From contig CM050654.1 in assembly GCA_027574665.1 (NCBI GenBank), positions 30,523,722 to 30,587,721 of the forward strand: a stretch of 64,000 bases of DNA, given 5' to 3'. How positions within the stretch are numbered: position 1 is the stretch's first letter; each line of letters begins with the position of its first letter. Below the pieces are notes generated by a model that was given only the letters and a program-made list of their open reading frames with translations, made no database searches and was not told the DNA's origin. Position numbers and translations under genes: made by a program. The stretch comes from Rhynochetos jubatus (Eukaryota > Chordata > Aves > Eurypygiformes > Rhynochetidae). Below, piece after piece: positions 1 to 11,700 of this stretch.

Positions 1-1350
1 GCATTCAAGTCAGGAGAAAGAGTCTAACGGTGCTTTCTGACCAATTCCAAGGCATTTGAGTTGCGGGTTCAAGCCTGAACCAGACTCGATCTGTAGCACT
101 CCGGTGCTACAAATCCATGGTGCTAATGAAGCAACCTGAGCACTGGGAATGCACTTCAATGCAAAGATCCTAGGCACAAGTACCAATGCTGAGGCTCATC
201 TGTGAGTATCCTTCTCACCATCCTCAACTCATCTGCTTTGCAAGCAGAAAGCAAGAGAGAACAAGACTTTTGCCAACATACACGTTGTTAAAATAGACTT
301 AGAGGATAGTGGAAGGAGGTGAAGCACCTTGTGTGAAGGAACAGGGAAGCTGCCAGAAATCTCACAGTGCTGTATTCTGATAAGGGGAATTATTCAGTCA
401 AAAAAACTCCTTTGCAAATACACCGATAAGGAGAGGGAATAGTTAAGATTGCTTGTCTCCTTGAAAGGGAAGTACTGTCTGTGTTTGAAGTGCTTTGCTA
501 GACAAGCTCCATGTCCTCTCAACAGTGGTTATTTTGGGGGTACATTCTGAAGGCAAGGCTCTTGCACCGCAGCCAGGTTCTCTACCACTGCAGCTGAGCA
601 AAATGGCACTTCAGTAGGGCAGCATCAATCGACACCAGCTGGGAACTGAGCTTTACATATTGAGAGAAAAAAAAAGAATAATTCATAAGCACCCAACAGA
701 AAGGAAACTCCCAAAGTTGTCTGCTTTGTTGTCTTTTGGAGAGAGGAAATACGGGTTTGTGCTACACATGTTACAGACTATTGTTTAGCAGCCCTTGTGC
801 TTAAATTAGGCACATTTAATTAAACGCGACTGTGTGGAGGCAGGAAAAAGCTGGTTTAAACAAGCTCAGAAAGTGAAAATCTGAGCTTTTTACCCATCGT
901 CCCAAAAAGAAGAGAAAGAAATCCGGTCCTGAGAAAACTGGATGCTAAGACAGCTTTGCCAACAGACGTTTTCCGGAGACTTTCGACAGTGCACCCCAAC
1001 CGCCGCACCTTCTCCCTCTGAACCGCGCTACCTGCGCCCCCGAGAAGGGGGGAGACGGCAAAAGAGAAAAGCAAAACTGCCGAGTTGCCTAACCAGGCAC
1101 TAAAAACACAGAAGGAAAACAAGGACTAAGAGTCCGCAGCTCCCAGAGAACTTATTTTCTGGGCACACCGGGCTCCCCGAAGCTGCAGCCCCGGCGCAGC
1201 ACTAACCCGGGGATGCCGCAGCTCCGCTGGGTACCGCCCGGGCAGCCCAGAGGATGCCGCAGCTTTAGGGATGGAGCACTCCCCTTCCCACCCAACACCG
1301 TGCCGAGGGCGCCGGGCACCCCCGGGGGCTCACGCTGCCCGGGGACTCAC
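1..1350 (-). other. TFCP2L1: TFCP2L1 intron 1 (5' part, runs off window)
   Basis: This stretch lies just downstream, on the minus strand, of the TFCP2L1 exon 1 donor (GCG|GTGAGT, donor at 1349-1350) and reaches the window edge. I see no second exon in it. GC content rises sharply from about 1000 towards the CpG island. A B-box-like GGGTTCAAGCC near 65 has no convincing A box. Nothing else is recognisable. Confidence 0.7.
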
Positions 1351-1412
1351 CGCAGGTAGCTGCCGGTCGAGTGCTGGTTGTAGTGCTCCGGCTGCGTGTG
1401 CCAAAACAGCAT
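1351..1412 (-). CDS. TFCP2L1: TFCP2L1 coding exon 1 (transcription factor CP2-like 1, N-terminus)
   Basis: The first coding exon of a CP2/grainyhead-family transcription factor. The ATG is at 1412-1410 in a good context (CCCAAGATGC, with A at -3). It reads MLFWHTQPEHYNQHSTGSYL and then two bases of the next codon before the donor GTGAGT. The N-terminus matches my memory of vertebrate TFCP2L1, which starts MLFWHTQPEHYNQH and continues with a GSYLRDVL-like segment. Known family role: a sequence-specific nuclear DNA-binding factor acting in pluripotent cells and in kidney and gland duct epithelium. The CP2 DNA-binding domain and SAM-like oligomerisation region are on exons beyond the left edge. 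The gene starts inside a CpG island. The related TFCP2 and UBP1 have different N-termini, so the paralogue call is firm. Confidence 0.93.
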
Positions 1413-1543
1413 CTTGGGGGCGGCGGGCGGGGAGGGGGCCCGGCGTGGTCCCTGGGGCTGGGGGAAGCCGGGCGGCAGGAGGCGGGGGCCAGCCGGGCTG
1501 CCCACCCCGAGGCGCGCCGGGCACGGCTGCGGCCAGCTGGAGC
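1413..1543 (-). other. TFCP2L1: TFCP2L1 5' UTR (predicted)
   Basis: GC-rich leader between the ATG at 1412 and a start site predicted 25-30 bases downstream of a TATA-like motif at 1567-1575. The upstream boundary is inferred from motif spacing only, and start sites in CpG islands are often dispersed. Confidence 0.45.
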
Positions 1544-1566
1544 CGCGACCCCGGCGGCTCCCGGCG

Positions 1567-1575
1567 CTTTTATGG
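1567..1575 (-). promoter_or_regulatory. TFCP2L1: TATA-like element upstream of TFCP2L1
   Basis: Minus-strand CCATAAAAG is an AT-rich island in otherwise extremely GC-rich sequence. Its position would place a transcription start near 1540-1545. This is sequence evidence only. Confidence 0.4.
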
Positions 1576-1990
1576 CTCAGCCCCGGCGGGCGCGGGTTGG
1601 CCGGGCCGGGCCACCGCAGCCGGCCGAGCCCTCCCCCGCTCCGCCCCGCCGCCAACCCCGGGCACGCACGGGCCGGGGCAGCCCCGGGGCGGAGGGACGG
1701 GCCCCCCGAGGGGCGGGCGGAGGCTGGGGAGGGGGCGGCCTCGCCCCGGGAGCGGTGTTTGACGGGGCCGCGGGGAGAGCAGGGATACGCACGGCAAGCG
1801 CCGCCGTGGGGGAGCGTGGGCGGCTGCCCCTTCCCCCGGGCGGCCCCGGTGTCCCGCAGGACATCGGGGGACCCCCAGGACCGGTCCTGCCCCAGATTGC
1901 CCATGTGCTTTGACGGGCCGTGGGGACGTCCGGGCTGGCAGCGGCGGCGCCGGGTGTGAAATCCCTGCTCAGGTTCCCTGGGTTCGTTTT

Positions 1991-4900
1991 TTAGGTTCGG
2001 GAGAGCCGATGGTTTTAACTCCCTGCTGCCTGCCTCGGAGGCTGCCTGTGCTCCCTGTTAACGTGAACGCTGTGTCAGCGGGGTGTTCTCCGGGTGGGAG
2101 AATGGAAGAACGTAATTCACCAGAGGACATGCAGGAGCAAGAGGACAGTGCCAGGGACTAACCTCAGCCCTAACCCATCAGCCTTGTGACAGCATGTCCG
2201 AAACCCCTCTGCCTCTCCTAACCCAACTCCCTTTTCGGTCAGGAGAAATCTGTTTCTTTACCATTTCAAATTCCTGAGCCTCACCTACAAGGATGTTCAT
2301 ACCCGGCATTTTCCTCACTCCCCGCTCTCCATGCCTCTTCCTGTCCTACCAATCCTTCTCACGTTTGGGGAGGGGAGCAAATTGGTGGAAGGGGTTCGCC
2401 GTTTGATCCTATTGTCTATCCATCAGCAGAAATGGAAATAGACCCTTAACTTCTCTGAGCCATTAAAAAATCCTCCAGTTGATTTTGAGGGAGAAGCCTG
2501 TCTACCTGCAAGTTTCCTGGTCAAATTTCAACTGAGAAAAAGGCCGCTTACTCACCGCTGTTGGCATATATTATTATGTACTGCCATACTCCATAGCCAA
2601 GATAGCGGCATTTCACTGTCGGATGAAATTTTTATTACCCTGCTATGATTATAGAGTATCTATATTATCGTAGAACCTACAGAGCATCATTGGGTCAAGC
2701 CCTAGAGAGGCAGTATAACTATAGGCATGGGCAGTTCATATCCTGATGTGCCATGAGGTGAAGAACAAGGTAACCTGAAAGGTAACTAAGTAGCTTCACA
2801 GAGGTGTTATGAGTCTTAATTTTTTTAAGATGCATTACTTATATCTGCCAGACTCCGTTAGTTTCAGACTAAGAAATAACACAGATAAATGTGCCTTTAA
2901 GGTAGTTTATCTTTCCTCTGTTACTACACAGCTAGACAAACACCAGGGTTTTTTCAAAGCAAAATGGCTGGAGTTATCTTGTCACTTTTTCATACTCTTA
3001 AAAATATGTAGCTCTGCTCACACAACATCTGAGCAGCAGCAGCTGCTGAGACCTTGATTGACCAAAGGCTATATATAGCTCCTGGACAGAGAAACAAGGC
3101 AAACTTTGCTGAGGTGTCCAAGGACTTCTCTCAACTGTAAATATCCTTCCACAGTTTGGGTTTTTTTTCTGTGCTGACTGGAGAACTATGTAGTCCGATG
3201 TAAGAGTAAATGACCATACCATACAAAACAAAGGATTCCATCAAATCTGACATGTCAGTATTTCCTTCATTATTTCTACAAAATAAAAGTGTTGGAGGGA
3301 AAATTACTTGAAAATAATCCCATTTGTTTCCTTTCTGGCCTATTACTTAATGTAGAAAATAGGGTGAGACCTGCTAATTAATTTTAAAGGGACTCTGCCA
3401 GCAGATCTGTCTTCTGAACCTTCCTGTCCCTCCTATCCCTTTCTTAGCCAAATCTGGAAAAAAAAAAAAAAAAAGAAAAAAAAAAGACATCTTTGTTCTT
3501 TGTCTACCTCTCCTGAAAGAAACCTCAGCCCTCTTCCCGACTAGCTCCTGCTCTTCCCCTAGCACGGAAGTTTGCATCACAGCATCAAATGCCCTCTCCT
3601 GATCTTCAAAGTCCACCACATCATACAGACCAAGTCCTTCTCTGCTCCCCTCTGGGGCTCCCTTGATCGGCCAGCGTCTGCTCTTCCTCTTTCCCTAACA
3701 CGGCCCCTCAGTGAAGAAATCTTATCCACCACAGCTTTCTCACCCAAACCTTCCTTTGCTCTCCTATTCCCTCCCAGATGAAAGTCATTTCTTTCCCTCT
3801 GCTGTGCTGATTGCTCTTCATCTCTCTTTTTAGATTCTTGTTCAATTGGCCACGGTAAAATGCTTTGCTCATATGATTAAAAAGGGCCTGAGTGAATATT
3901 TTGTTTGATGGATTTTTCTACTTGAGGTAATGCTGTGAAGGGACTTCGGGATACTTTTTGTGTGAACAAGTATTTTGAAAGCAAGTATCTTTTCCTATGG
4001 ACATTTGCGCCTGGGCACAGAAGAACCGTGCTACCGAGTTCAGACTGGCATAAAATGGGATGATGTTTTTAAGCATATAAGTCCTTTTGAATAAAAAAAT
4101 GCAAAAAACAGCACACACAAAAAGTCCCCAAACACAAAACCTTCAAGCATTAATATCTGCACTTTCAGTTTAAGATGTTATGGCCCCAAGAGGTTCGTTC
4201 TGCTGCTTCACTGGTCATTACTATCCCTTTAGCTAAGCACTGAGTGGAAAACATGCATGCCCTTCATCTGCTGCGCTGGAGAGCTGAGAGGTTTAGATCA
4301 GCTTCTCAGCTCTACGTAGGGCCAAGCTCGTAGACTTGCACTGAAGTGACTGAGGTACAGTCACATAAGCTGTTTCCTTTCTTCTTTGGAAAAAAGGTGT
4401 TTCTGTCAGCCAAGGGGCTAAAGGGATATGAGTGTGGGAGCATTACAACACTGCAGAGATGGCTAGTAAAAGCTTAGGTCAGTAAAGCTAATTAAGCACT
4501 TAACTCCCACCGAATTCAAAGGAAACAAAGCATCTCTATACTTCTATGAATTCCACCACAAACATCTGAGTTGCTTCTGAAAAGTCTAACAGGAGCTTCT
4601 ACGTCAGATAAGCAATTTTGTGCTCGTGAAGTCCAAAATAAACTTAGTTAAAGGATCAAGGTTAAACATTATACTGTATTGAAGAGCTTCCAAAAGCCGC
4701 CACCAGCTCATCATGGCATTACTCAAAGTTATTCAGGGATTACTCCAACTCTCTCCTGATGCACAAGCCATAGAGTTGCAGCCTGTCTGGATGAACTGCA
4801 GGGATCTGAAATGAGTTGCAGGCTTGGGAAGACTTACTGGGATGCTCACCCAAGCACTGAATATGCTTTAAGAACAAAAAAATCAGCGTGGTGCCTTTCA

Positions 4901-6089
4901 TGTTGCCTCTGTGTGTGTTTTAGCTCACAGGTTTCCAGCCTCTGTCTCGGGGATCCTTGGGGGAACTATACTTAAGTCGATTCTGCAAGATAACCAAGAA
5001 AATTGTCTGTACTGTGACTGGTTAATTTGCTCTACCTTCCCTGGAAAACACTGAAGGCACCAGAAACTAGAAAGGACTAAAAACCCAAGGTTGTTGTCAA
5101 CTGCAATGTTCTAAATGAAGGGTTGTTTTATACAGCCCTTATTGTTCTAGAAGCTGGAAAATCATTGTAATGCCTTTGTCTGGGTTTGGGAGAGCTTCCA
5201 GCAATAAGTGCGGGCTCTCCTGGGCAGCCCACTGACATCGAGGTCTCCTCATCCATCCTGTGCAGGTCCACTTTTCTGAGGGACACCAGATCGGGTGGGT
5301 TCCCATTGACTCTACGGAACAGCACCTCAGGGCATAGCTGGTGGCCAGCAGTTGGGGGCAGTGGTTGCCACCATGCATATGACTAGTCTTGGTGTTACAA
5401 CCCAGAAGGATGACACTTAACCAGAAAAAAAAGAACAAATAAGGTCTTGAAAATGTGCCTTATAGTGAAAGAAACATGGAGCTTAGTTCAGTTTTAACCA
5501 GAGGAAGATTAACAGGTGACTCAAACATGAGTCTATAAATACTCACATGGGAAATCAACATTTCGTAACAAATGCTCCTAAACCCCACAGCAAAGATACA
5601 AGGGCCAGGGAATAAACACCGCAAATTAATAAGCTGAGGCTAAGAATGGACGGCACAATTCAACAAGGAAAGTATCAACCATGAGTACAGCTTTCCCAAA
5701 GTTTGTGGTTAAAGGCCCCTTTCCCCGTCCCTATCTTCTAGGTGCAAATCAAGACTAACTTTCACTCCTAAATAAAAAAAAAAATAAAAGATAAACAGAA
5801 AGGAATTCCTTTGGCCCTGTGGCTGGTTAGACAGAGGAGATCAAAGACGTTCAGTGGGACCCTTTCTATCTTACGATCTCTGACATCCCCTTGTCAAAGG
5901 CTTCCAAACACCTGTTACAGCCACCTCCCTGTTCTACCATGTGTGTTTAAGGCGATGTATCCCCTTCCACGGCAGCCAAACTCCCAGCAACGCTCATATG
6001 TCGTGATGTGCTGTCAACACAATCGTCATGACACAATGAGAACCTCATTAACGGAACTTAATAGCAAAACAAATATCGGGAAGAATACT
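1991..6089. other. Intergenic, TFCP2L1 upstream region
   Basis: No coding exon or recognisable transposon is visible. It holds an A-rich simple repeat at about 3458-3486 and otherwise unremarkable unique-looking sequence. Confidence 0.6.
3458..3486. repeat. A-rich simple repeat
   Basis: A run of about 17 A, one G, then about 10 more A. It may be the tail of a decayed retroposon or a simple length polymorphism. No flanking element is recognisable. Confidence 0.8.
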
Positions 6090-6470
6090 GCACGGACTGG
6101 CTTATTTATTTTCTTATTCAAGTCATTCATTAAAACTCTCACTATTTTCTTGCTTATCAGAGGTCACCATCAAATTTCCAGCTGCCACTGAATTTTCAGG
6201 CACAACTGAGCACTGATGAATCTACAAGGTCTTTTTGCCACAGAAATTAAGCCTCATTTGCGAACTTTCCCCGGTGTCATATTAATCATTTTGACTGTCC
6301 TGATTTTATCAGCAGAATCAATTTTTTTTTCTTCCTGGTGAACATTTTCTTTAAATTCATTTTGTTGTGGAAACAAAAAAAAATATTTACACAATGCTTC
6401 TGATCGATGAATGATTGGATGACAAAATAAGTGATTTTAAATGCTCATTAAACATCTATTGGCATTGGCT
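6090..6470. promoter_or_regulatory. Candidate conserved non-coding element
   Basis: An AT-rich, non-repetitive block with dense homeodomain-type cores (TTAATCATT near 6281-6290, TGATTGGATGAC near 6412) and an NFAT-like GGAAA in TTGTGGAAAC near 6364. It reads like a vertebrate developmental enhancer, but I cannot align it to other species, so the call rests on composition and motifs. Confidence 0.3.
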
Positions 6471-7282
6471 TGCTCTTTGTGAGCTCCGGGGACCGGCACT
6501 CTCTCCGATGGAGCACACGCAGTAGCTGTGTTTACGTCGCGGAGAGAGGCCTCCGGAGCTGACAGCGCTAGCAGGAAAGCAGCACAAGATTTAAAAAAAA
6601 ACCAAAGAGAACAACAAAAAAAAGCATGTACGTTTTGGCCAGGAGCCTGATGGCTGTGTGTATCCCACATGGTCCCATCAGCCTGGTTTGCCACCCTGCC
6701 CCAAACACTGGTGTCAGCGCAGACGGGGAGTGGAAAGGGAGGGAGAGAAGGATGGAGCAGCCCGGGGCCAGGCTGCAGCAGGGACTGCTTAAACCAGCTT
6801 TGCCCGAGAGGCGAGTGTGTGAAAGCACGGAAAGAGGTGTCAAAAGACATCTAGTCTGTAGATCCCACAGATCAAGACCTAGATCGCATGAAAAAGGAAT
6901 CTGAAAAGCCTGGACAAGAGGCAGAAGGCACTCTGCAGATTTGGAGACACCACCGAATGAGGTGGGGCGGTTGGCATGCCGAGAACCAGTGCTTCAATCC
7001 AAGTGGACCTTGGGAAACTTGAGGACAACAGAAACCTCATGAACCTTAGCAGAGACATGCGAAGTACTGCATTGAGCTAGAATAACCCCGTCTGCCAGTT
7101 CAGCCTGGGAACCAACCGTTTGAAGAGCAGCCCAGCTGAGAAGGACACATGGGTTATCTTGAAAGCCAGCTTAAATAGGAGACAACAGTTCCCTCTCACC
7201 ACAAATGAGGCAAACTACTACTAATGCAGGAGATCAAGGGAACTTATCTTCCCTTCTAATTGGTGCTGGTGAGGCTTCATCT
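6471..7282. other. Intergenic, nothing recognisable
   Basis: Mixed-composition unique sequence with a short A-rich stretch at 6590-6625. I see no exon and no repeat family. Confidence 0.55.
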
Positions 7283-7650
7283 GTTTGAGCCTCCAGTTGA
7301 AGAGGGATGTGGAGAAGCTGGACAGGATCCAGCGCGTGAACTGCCAAAGCACTCAGGGCCTACAGCACTTCTGTGACAACAACTTGAGGGTATCAGCCTT
7401 GCTGAGTAATGATGATGAAGTTAAGGCAGGACCTAAAGCAGCCCACAAGCCCTGCAGAAGCAGTTAAAAGGGTGATGGAGCCAAATCCTTCTCAGTAGCA
7501 GCAGTGATCAAAACCATGTCCACAGGCTGTGACATGGGGGTTAGGTTGAACACTTCTTCACTAGAGGAATTGAACACTGGAACACCAGACAGGCTGTGGC
7601 ATCTCCACCCTTGGAGGTGTTGGAGATTCAACCGTACAGAGCCACGGTTC
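7283..7650 (+). mobile_element. CR1 LINE fragment (old, diverged)
   Basis: The block resembles the 3' part of avian CR1 elements in sense orientation. It has GAGAAGCTGGACAGGATCCA early on, GGGGGTTAGGTTGAACACTTCTTCACT in the middle (two overlapping short matches) and GGCATCTCCACCCTTGGAGGTGTTGGAGATT near the end (also piecewise). It is strongly mutated and lacks the terminal ATTCTATG repeats. The reverse transcriptase region is absent and no intact frame remains. Confidence 0.75.
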
Positions 7651-8439
7651 ACTCAATCCAGTGTGTGCTCCAGCCCTGTTTTGAGGTGGAGCTTAAATTA
7701 GAGACATCCAGGGGCCCCTCCCCATCAACATTTCAACAAACTGAAATCCAGCTGCAAGGGTTATTACGGTCTTGACACAGGTTTTAGTGTACATGCCCCA
7801 CAGTCCCGTTCCTGCTCAAGGAATGTCCAGGTCTCACCACACAGATAATGCCCAAACACAATGTGGGATGTCCACAGCTTCCGAAGAGACTCATGGTAAA
7901 AGGTCTGTATGCTGCACTACTGCATGTGCTCTCCTGCCCCGTTGAGACTTCTAAGCAAAAAACATCTGAAAGGAGGTTATTTTTAACTCTGGAGGAAAGT
8001 CATTATTATAATTTGGCCCTGGCAAAGCAACAGTGACAAGCAGACGCATCCTCTCCAATGTAAACTCTTCAAATGTGAAAAGATTTCAGGATAATAATTA
8101 GACACAATTGGGCATGTAGAAAGATCCAAAACGCTCCCCCAGGGCATTTATTTGTTGTAGGACAGCACAAAGCATCAAGTACATTACAGAGCTTTTCACC
8201 TCCCCTGTAGAGACAGTTTGAATTCCTTGAAAGGAAAACGTTTTAAGACCTTCGTGTATCCAAAATGCCTTTCAATAACTGCTCAGAGAACTACTTGGAT
8301 CTGAGCAGAATCGTTTTACAGCTCACAAGACCACTGGTCCTTCGCAAATGTTATGACTTGTTAAAACTCAAAATATGAGAAAACAATGAGAATTATTACT
8401 ATATTTGGTCTTTGCATCAAAGCTTTCTTCCATCAAATG
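7651..8439. other. Intergenic, nothing recognisable
   Basis: Unique-looking sequence with no exon, RNA gene or transposon signature. Confidence 0.5.
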
Positions 8440-8700
8440 AGGTTTTTCTTATAGAAATGCTCTAATTAGATGATTCATACAATAAAACCATAACCGAGAA
8501 GACGATAAACTGGAAAAGCGAGTGTGGTTTTCTTGTGTTGACTACATATAGCCTGACTAATTATTCCCAACTGGTATATCCATACATAAAAGCACCTTTG
8601 CAATGACAACAATTTGTAAAATTATCCTAATAACATATTATTCCCTTAATTTTTATAAATCCAATTTAAGGCACCTTTTAAACTGTGTTTGCACAGCAAT
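8440..8700. promoter_or_regulatory. Candidate conserved AT-rich element
   Basis: A block with several homeodomain cores: TAATTAGATGATTCAT near 8464, GACTAATTATTCCC near 8555, and AACATATTATTCCCTTAATT near 8632. It carries no coding potential and no known repeat. Regulatory function is inferred from motif density. Confidence 0.25.
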
Positions 8701-11700
8701 TCCCAGTCTGATAACAAAGCCTCCAAGCCCCCTGCAAGGTAAGGTAAGGTGATGTGAGGTGCGTAGCCTCATCCCAACTGACTGGTTGTAAATGCATTTA
8801 TTTCCTCAATTGTCCTTTCTCCCCTCGATATCCCAAATTTCCTGCTGGTACAAGGTGTCACTCTCATCTCTGCAATTCCTGTGGGGCAAATTAATACATT
8901 TGCATTAACTTCATGCCATGGCACACAGCGTGTTTGCAGCTTACACGTGCAAATATCCTACCAGCATTAGGTAATGAGCAAGCAGCCTTACCATTAGGTG
9001 AGGAAACCAGGGTGCTTTGACCTGTGCATACAATAACCTTGGTGAGACTGATAGAAATTCGGCGATTTCAGCTCGTTCCCACATAACCCAGGGCAGCTGT
9101 ACTTGCAGTGCTTTAAGACGTTTGTTTCCAAATCAGCACAAATTTCGTCTCTCTTTAACACACACGAGCCACCTGACCGCCGAGGTACCCCTGTGGCCTT
9201 CATAAAGACTTCCCGGAGCGGGATGGGATGGCAGTGGGAAGGCATGAACCGCAGTGAATATCCTCGCATAAGACGATCCAAGTGAGCAAAGTGCGGAACT
9301 GCCACATCCTCACTCCCAACCCGAGGCTTGGTGGTTTGTTTTCATAGTGAAACAACTAACCTCACTGCAAACCCTCCTGGGGACCATCTCTTTAACTTTT
9401 CTCATGGTGTAGTTAGGCAAGGTCAGCAGCAGTTCAGATGCACAGCATTGAGTAACCGCTAGCTGTACCATGGCAAAGGCTACCTATTTCTCATCTCCTT
9501 CAGGTTTGATTCCGGAACAGCTGTTGGAGTGGAGAGACAACAGACACTGAGGATGCAGCCAGGCCTCGGTGAGCCAGGCAGAAACCGTTGTCTTCAGTAG
9601 GATTTTATCTCAGGCTAGAAGCGCTCCCATATTTCATAGTAAGGACAAGCCTCAGACTTTCAGAGGACGTTTTCCTTTGTTCTGTTTTAATCAATCAGTG
9701 CCAATTAACCAACATTTAGTTTCAGCTCAAGGAAGGAACGACAGAAATAATTACGTCTTGAGACAGACATCCCATCAGCTTCTCCAAACCTTTAATCACC
9801 TCAGATAAATTGGCAATCAATTAACTGAAATTAAAAAGTCTAACACACAGTCTTCTTTACAACCAACTTTTTCCCCACCTCTAAAGCCAGGATGGCACAA
9901 AATTACTACCCAACCTCTGCATGTTCACATAAATGTGACATTTTTCTGTCTATAAAACAATTTTGCTCGTTCATCCCAGAACATGGGTTCCTCTGACACT
10001 GAAATACAACTTGGACTTGTTCCAGGCTGCCCCTGACTAGGGAACAGAATAAACTGCTCCTGACATGTCTGTTTATCATCAGCTAAGCAACAGTATTATC
10101 ACAGAATAGTTCAATCAAGAGTTATGCGCTGTAGGTACAGGTTGCCCATTGCAGGAGAAATTTGCAGTCTTGAAGACAGGTTGTTGTAGACGGATTAAAG
10201 ATGTGAAAAATACAAATACTAGTGTGAAACAGGAGGATAAGGTTACTGTAGTTTTAGTTGCTTACAAGGTGTAGGTCTGCCTTCCTTACTTGATCTAACG
10301 TAAACATCTGTTTAGGATAGGATGCACAGTGTCCTAGACTCCCTGGGCTGTACCAGTCTATAAACACTGGGGATGAATCAGATGAATCATGCCAAACATC
10401 TGCTTTCATTTATCAAAACAAGGTTAAGAAACTTCATCGTAGCTTATAAACATCTCTTGGGAAGGGACTTTTCGTAACACAAACAGAAGGGAAGTAGTAA
10501 CACTGTGCGGGAAGCTGACCGGGTACAGCAGTGTCCAGCCCATAACAGCTGGTGCAAGCAGTAGCAATCACCAAGGTTGTTACGTGAGACAGCACTGTTG
10601 TTTTTATTACAGATAAATAGAATAAACCCAAAGTGACATGGTCTACTTGGAAGTGTCAAGCAGCCAGATTTATATCTAATCTTCATTGCTGCTTTTCAAT
10701 AGTTTCCATTTATTTGGAGCATCTGGCATTTTGGATTTGTCATTATATACACCACCTGGGCTTTTTTTCTTCAAACACATGAAAGAACTGATTCTTGAGT
10801 TCTTCTTCCTGCAGGTTTTGTGTTTGGACTTTTCTAACTTTAGCAGTGAGTAAAATTACACGATTTTAATCCAGCAAATCCAAGCATAAACTGTGTTGAA
10901 GAATGGACTGTACCACTGGTGACAGTGTTCAGCGTGACTTGGAATCCACGGGGAATTCCATAAGAAAACCCATATAGTGATGATGTTTACAAAAGGGGAG
11001 GGATGGATTCCTTAAGTAGCTTGCTAAGTGCCCACATCTAAGGAATCAAACAGTAAAGAATGCGATGATGTGGGGAGATGGCTCTAGGTGGAGACTGTCC
11101 GGATGGCATTCCGGGTGTCCTAGCTCAGCAGCGGGGAGTTGGGAACCATCCAGACTGTCATCTTTCAGTCAAAAGGAATGTCTTTTTAGTAAAGGTAACT
11201 TCTCACCCTGGCTCCTTCCATGGCTGATGACCACCCACTGCTGAACCCTGCAGATGACAGTAACCACCTTCTTTTGTCTCTCCATCCCACCCCACCTCTG
11301 TGGGTCAGCAGGGCTGACTCACGGCCCTTTCTCTTCTCCCTGAATGCCTTAAGGCTCCAGCCCCAGCCTTTATCCTCCTGCTCTCACTCCTTTGATGGTC
11401 GGAAGCTTTGTTTCAGCCTGGGTGTAGGTTGTCCTTTGCTGTAGGCCATCCCTTGTTTGCCTGGTCCAGCCTGAAGGTTGCCAGCCCCAGCTCAGCCCAG
11501 CCTTGCCTGGATCAATGGGACCAGAGGCGTTCCTCTGCAGCATCACCTAAGGTGATTTACATACAATCCTAAGGCTTCTCCTAGATGGGGTTCACACTAC
11601 AGCAGACTTCAGCCAGCAACCCAGAGACCCTGCAAGGGCACAGGTTGCGCCTAAAGGGTCTGTGGAAAGTGATTGCAGCGAGCTGGCCAGCTGGCTATAG

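Larger units (their letters stand above)
1140..1990 (-). promoter_or_regulatory. TFCP2L1: CpG-island promoter of TFCP2L1
   Basis: About 850 bases of very GC-rich, CpG-dense DNA cover the first exon, leader and upstream flank. GC-box (Sp1-like) motifs occur near 1685-1695 and 1730-1740. A TATA-like CCATAAAAG lies on the minus strand at 1575-1567, about 155 bases upstream of the ATG. The unrelated long frames on both strands here result from high GC (few stop codons) and are not genes. Confidence 0.8.

Noticed and set aside
20..85. B-box-like GGGTTCAAGCC near the left edge
   Set aside because: No A box at tRNA spacing and no cloverleaf, so it is probably chance.
1271..1959. Several 150-190 codon open frames on both strands in the CpG island
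   Set aside because: Pro/Gly/Arg-rich frames caused by a lack of AT-rich stop codons. They overlap one another, and only the 1351-1412 exon has family support and a splice donor.
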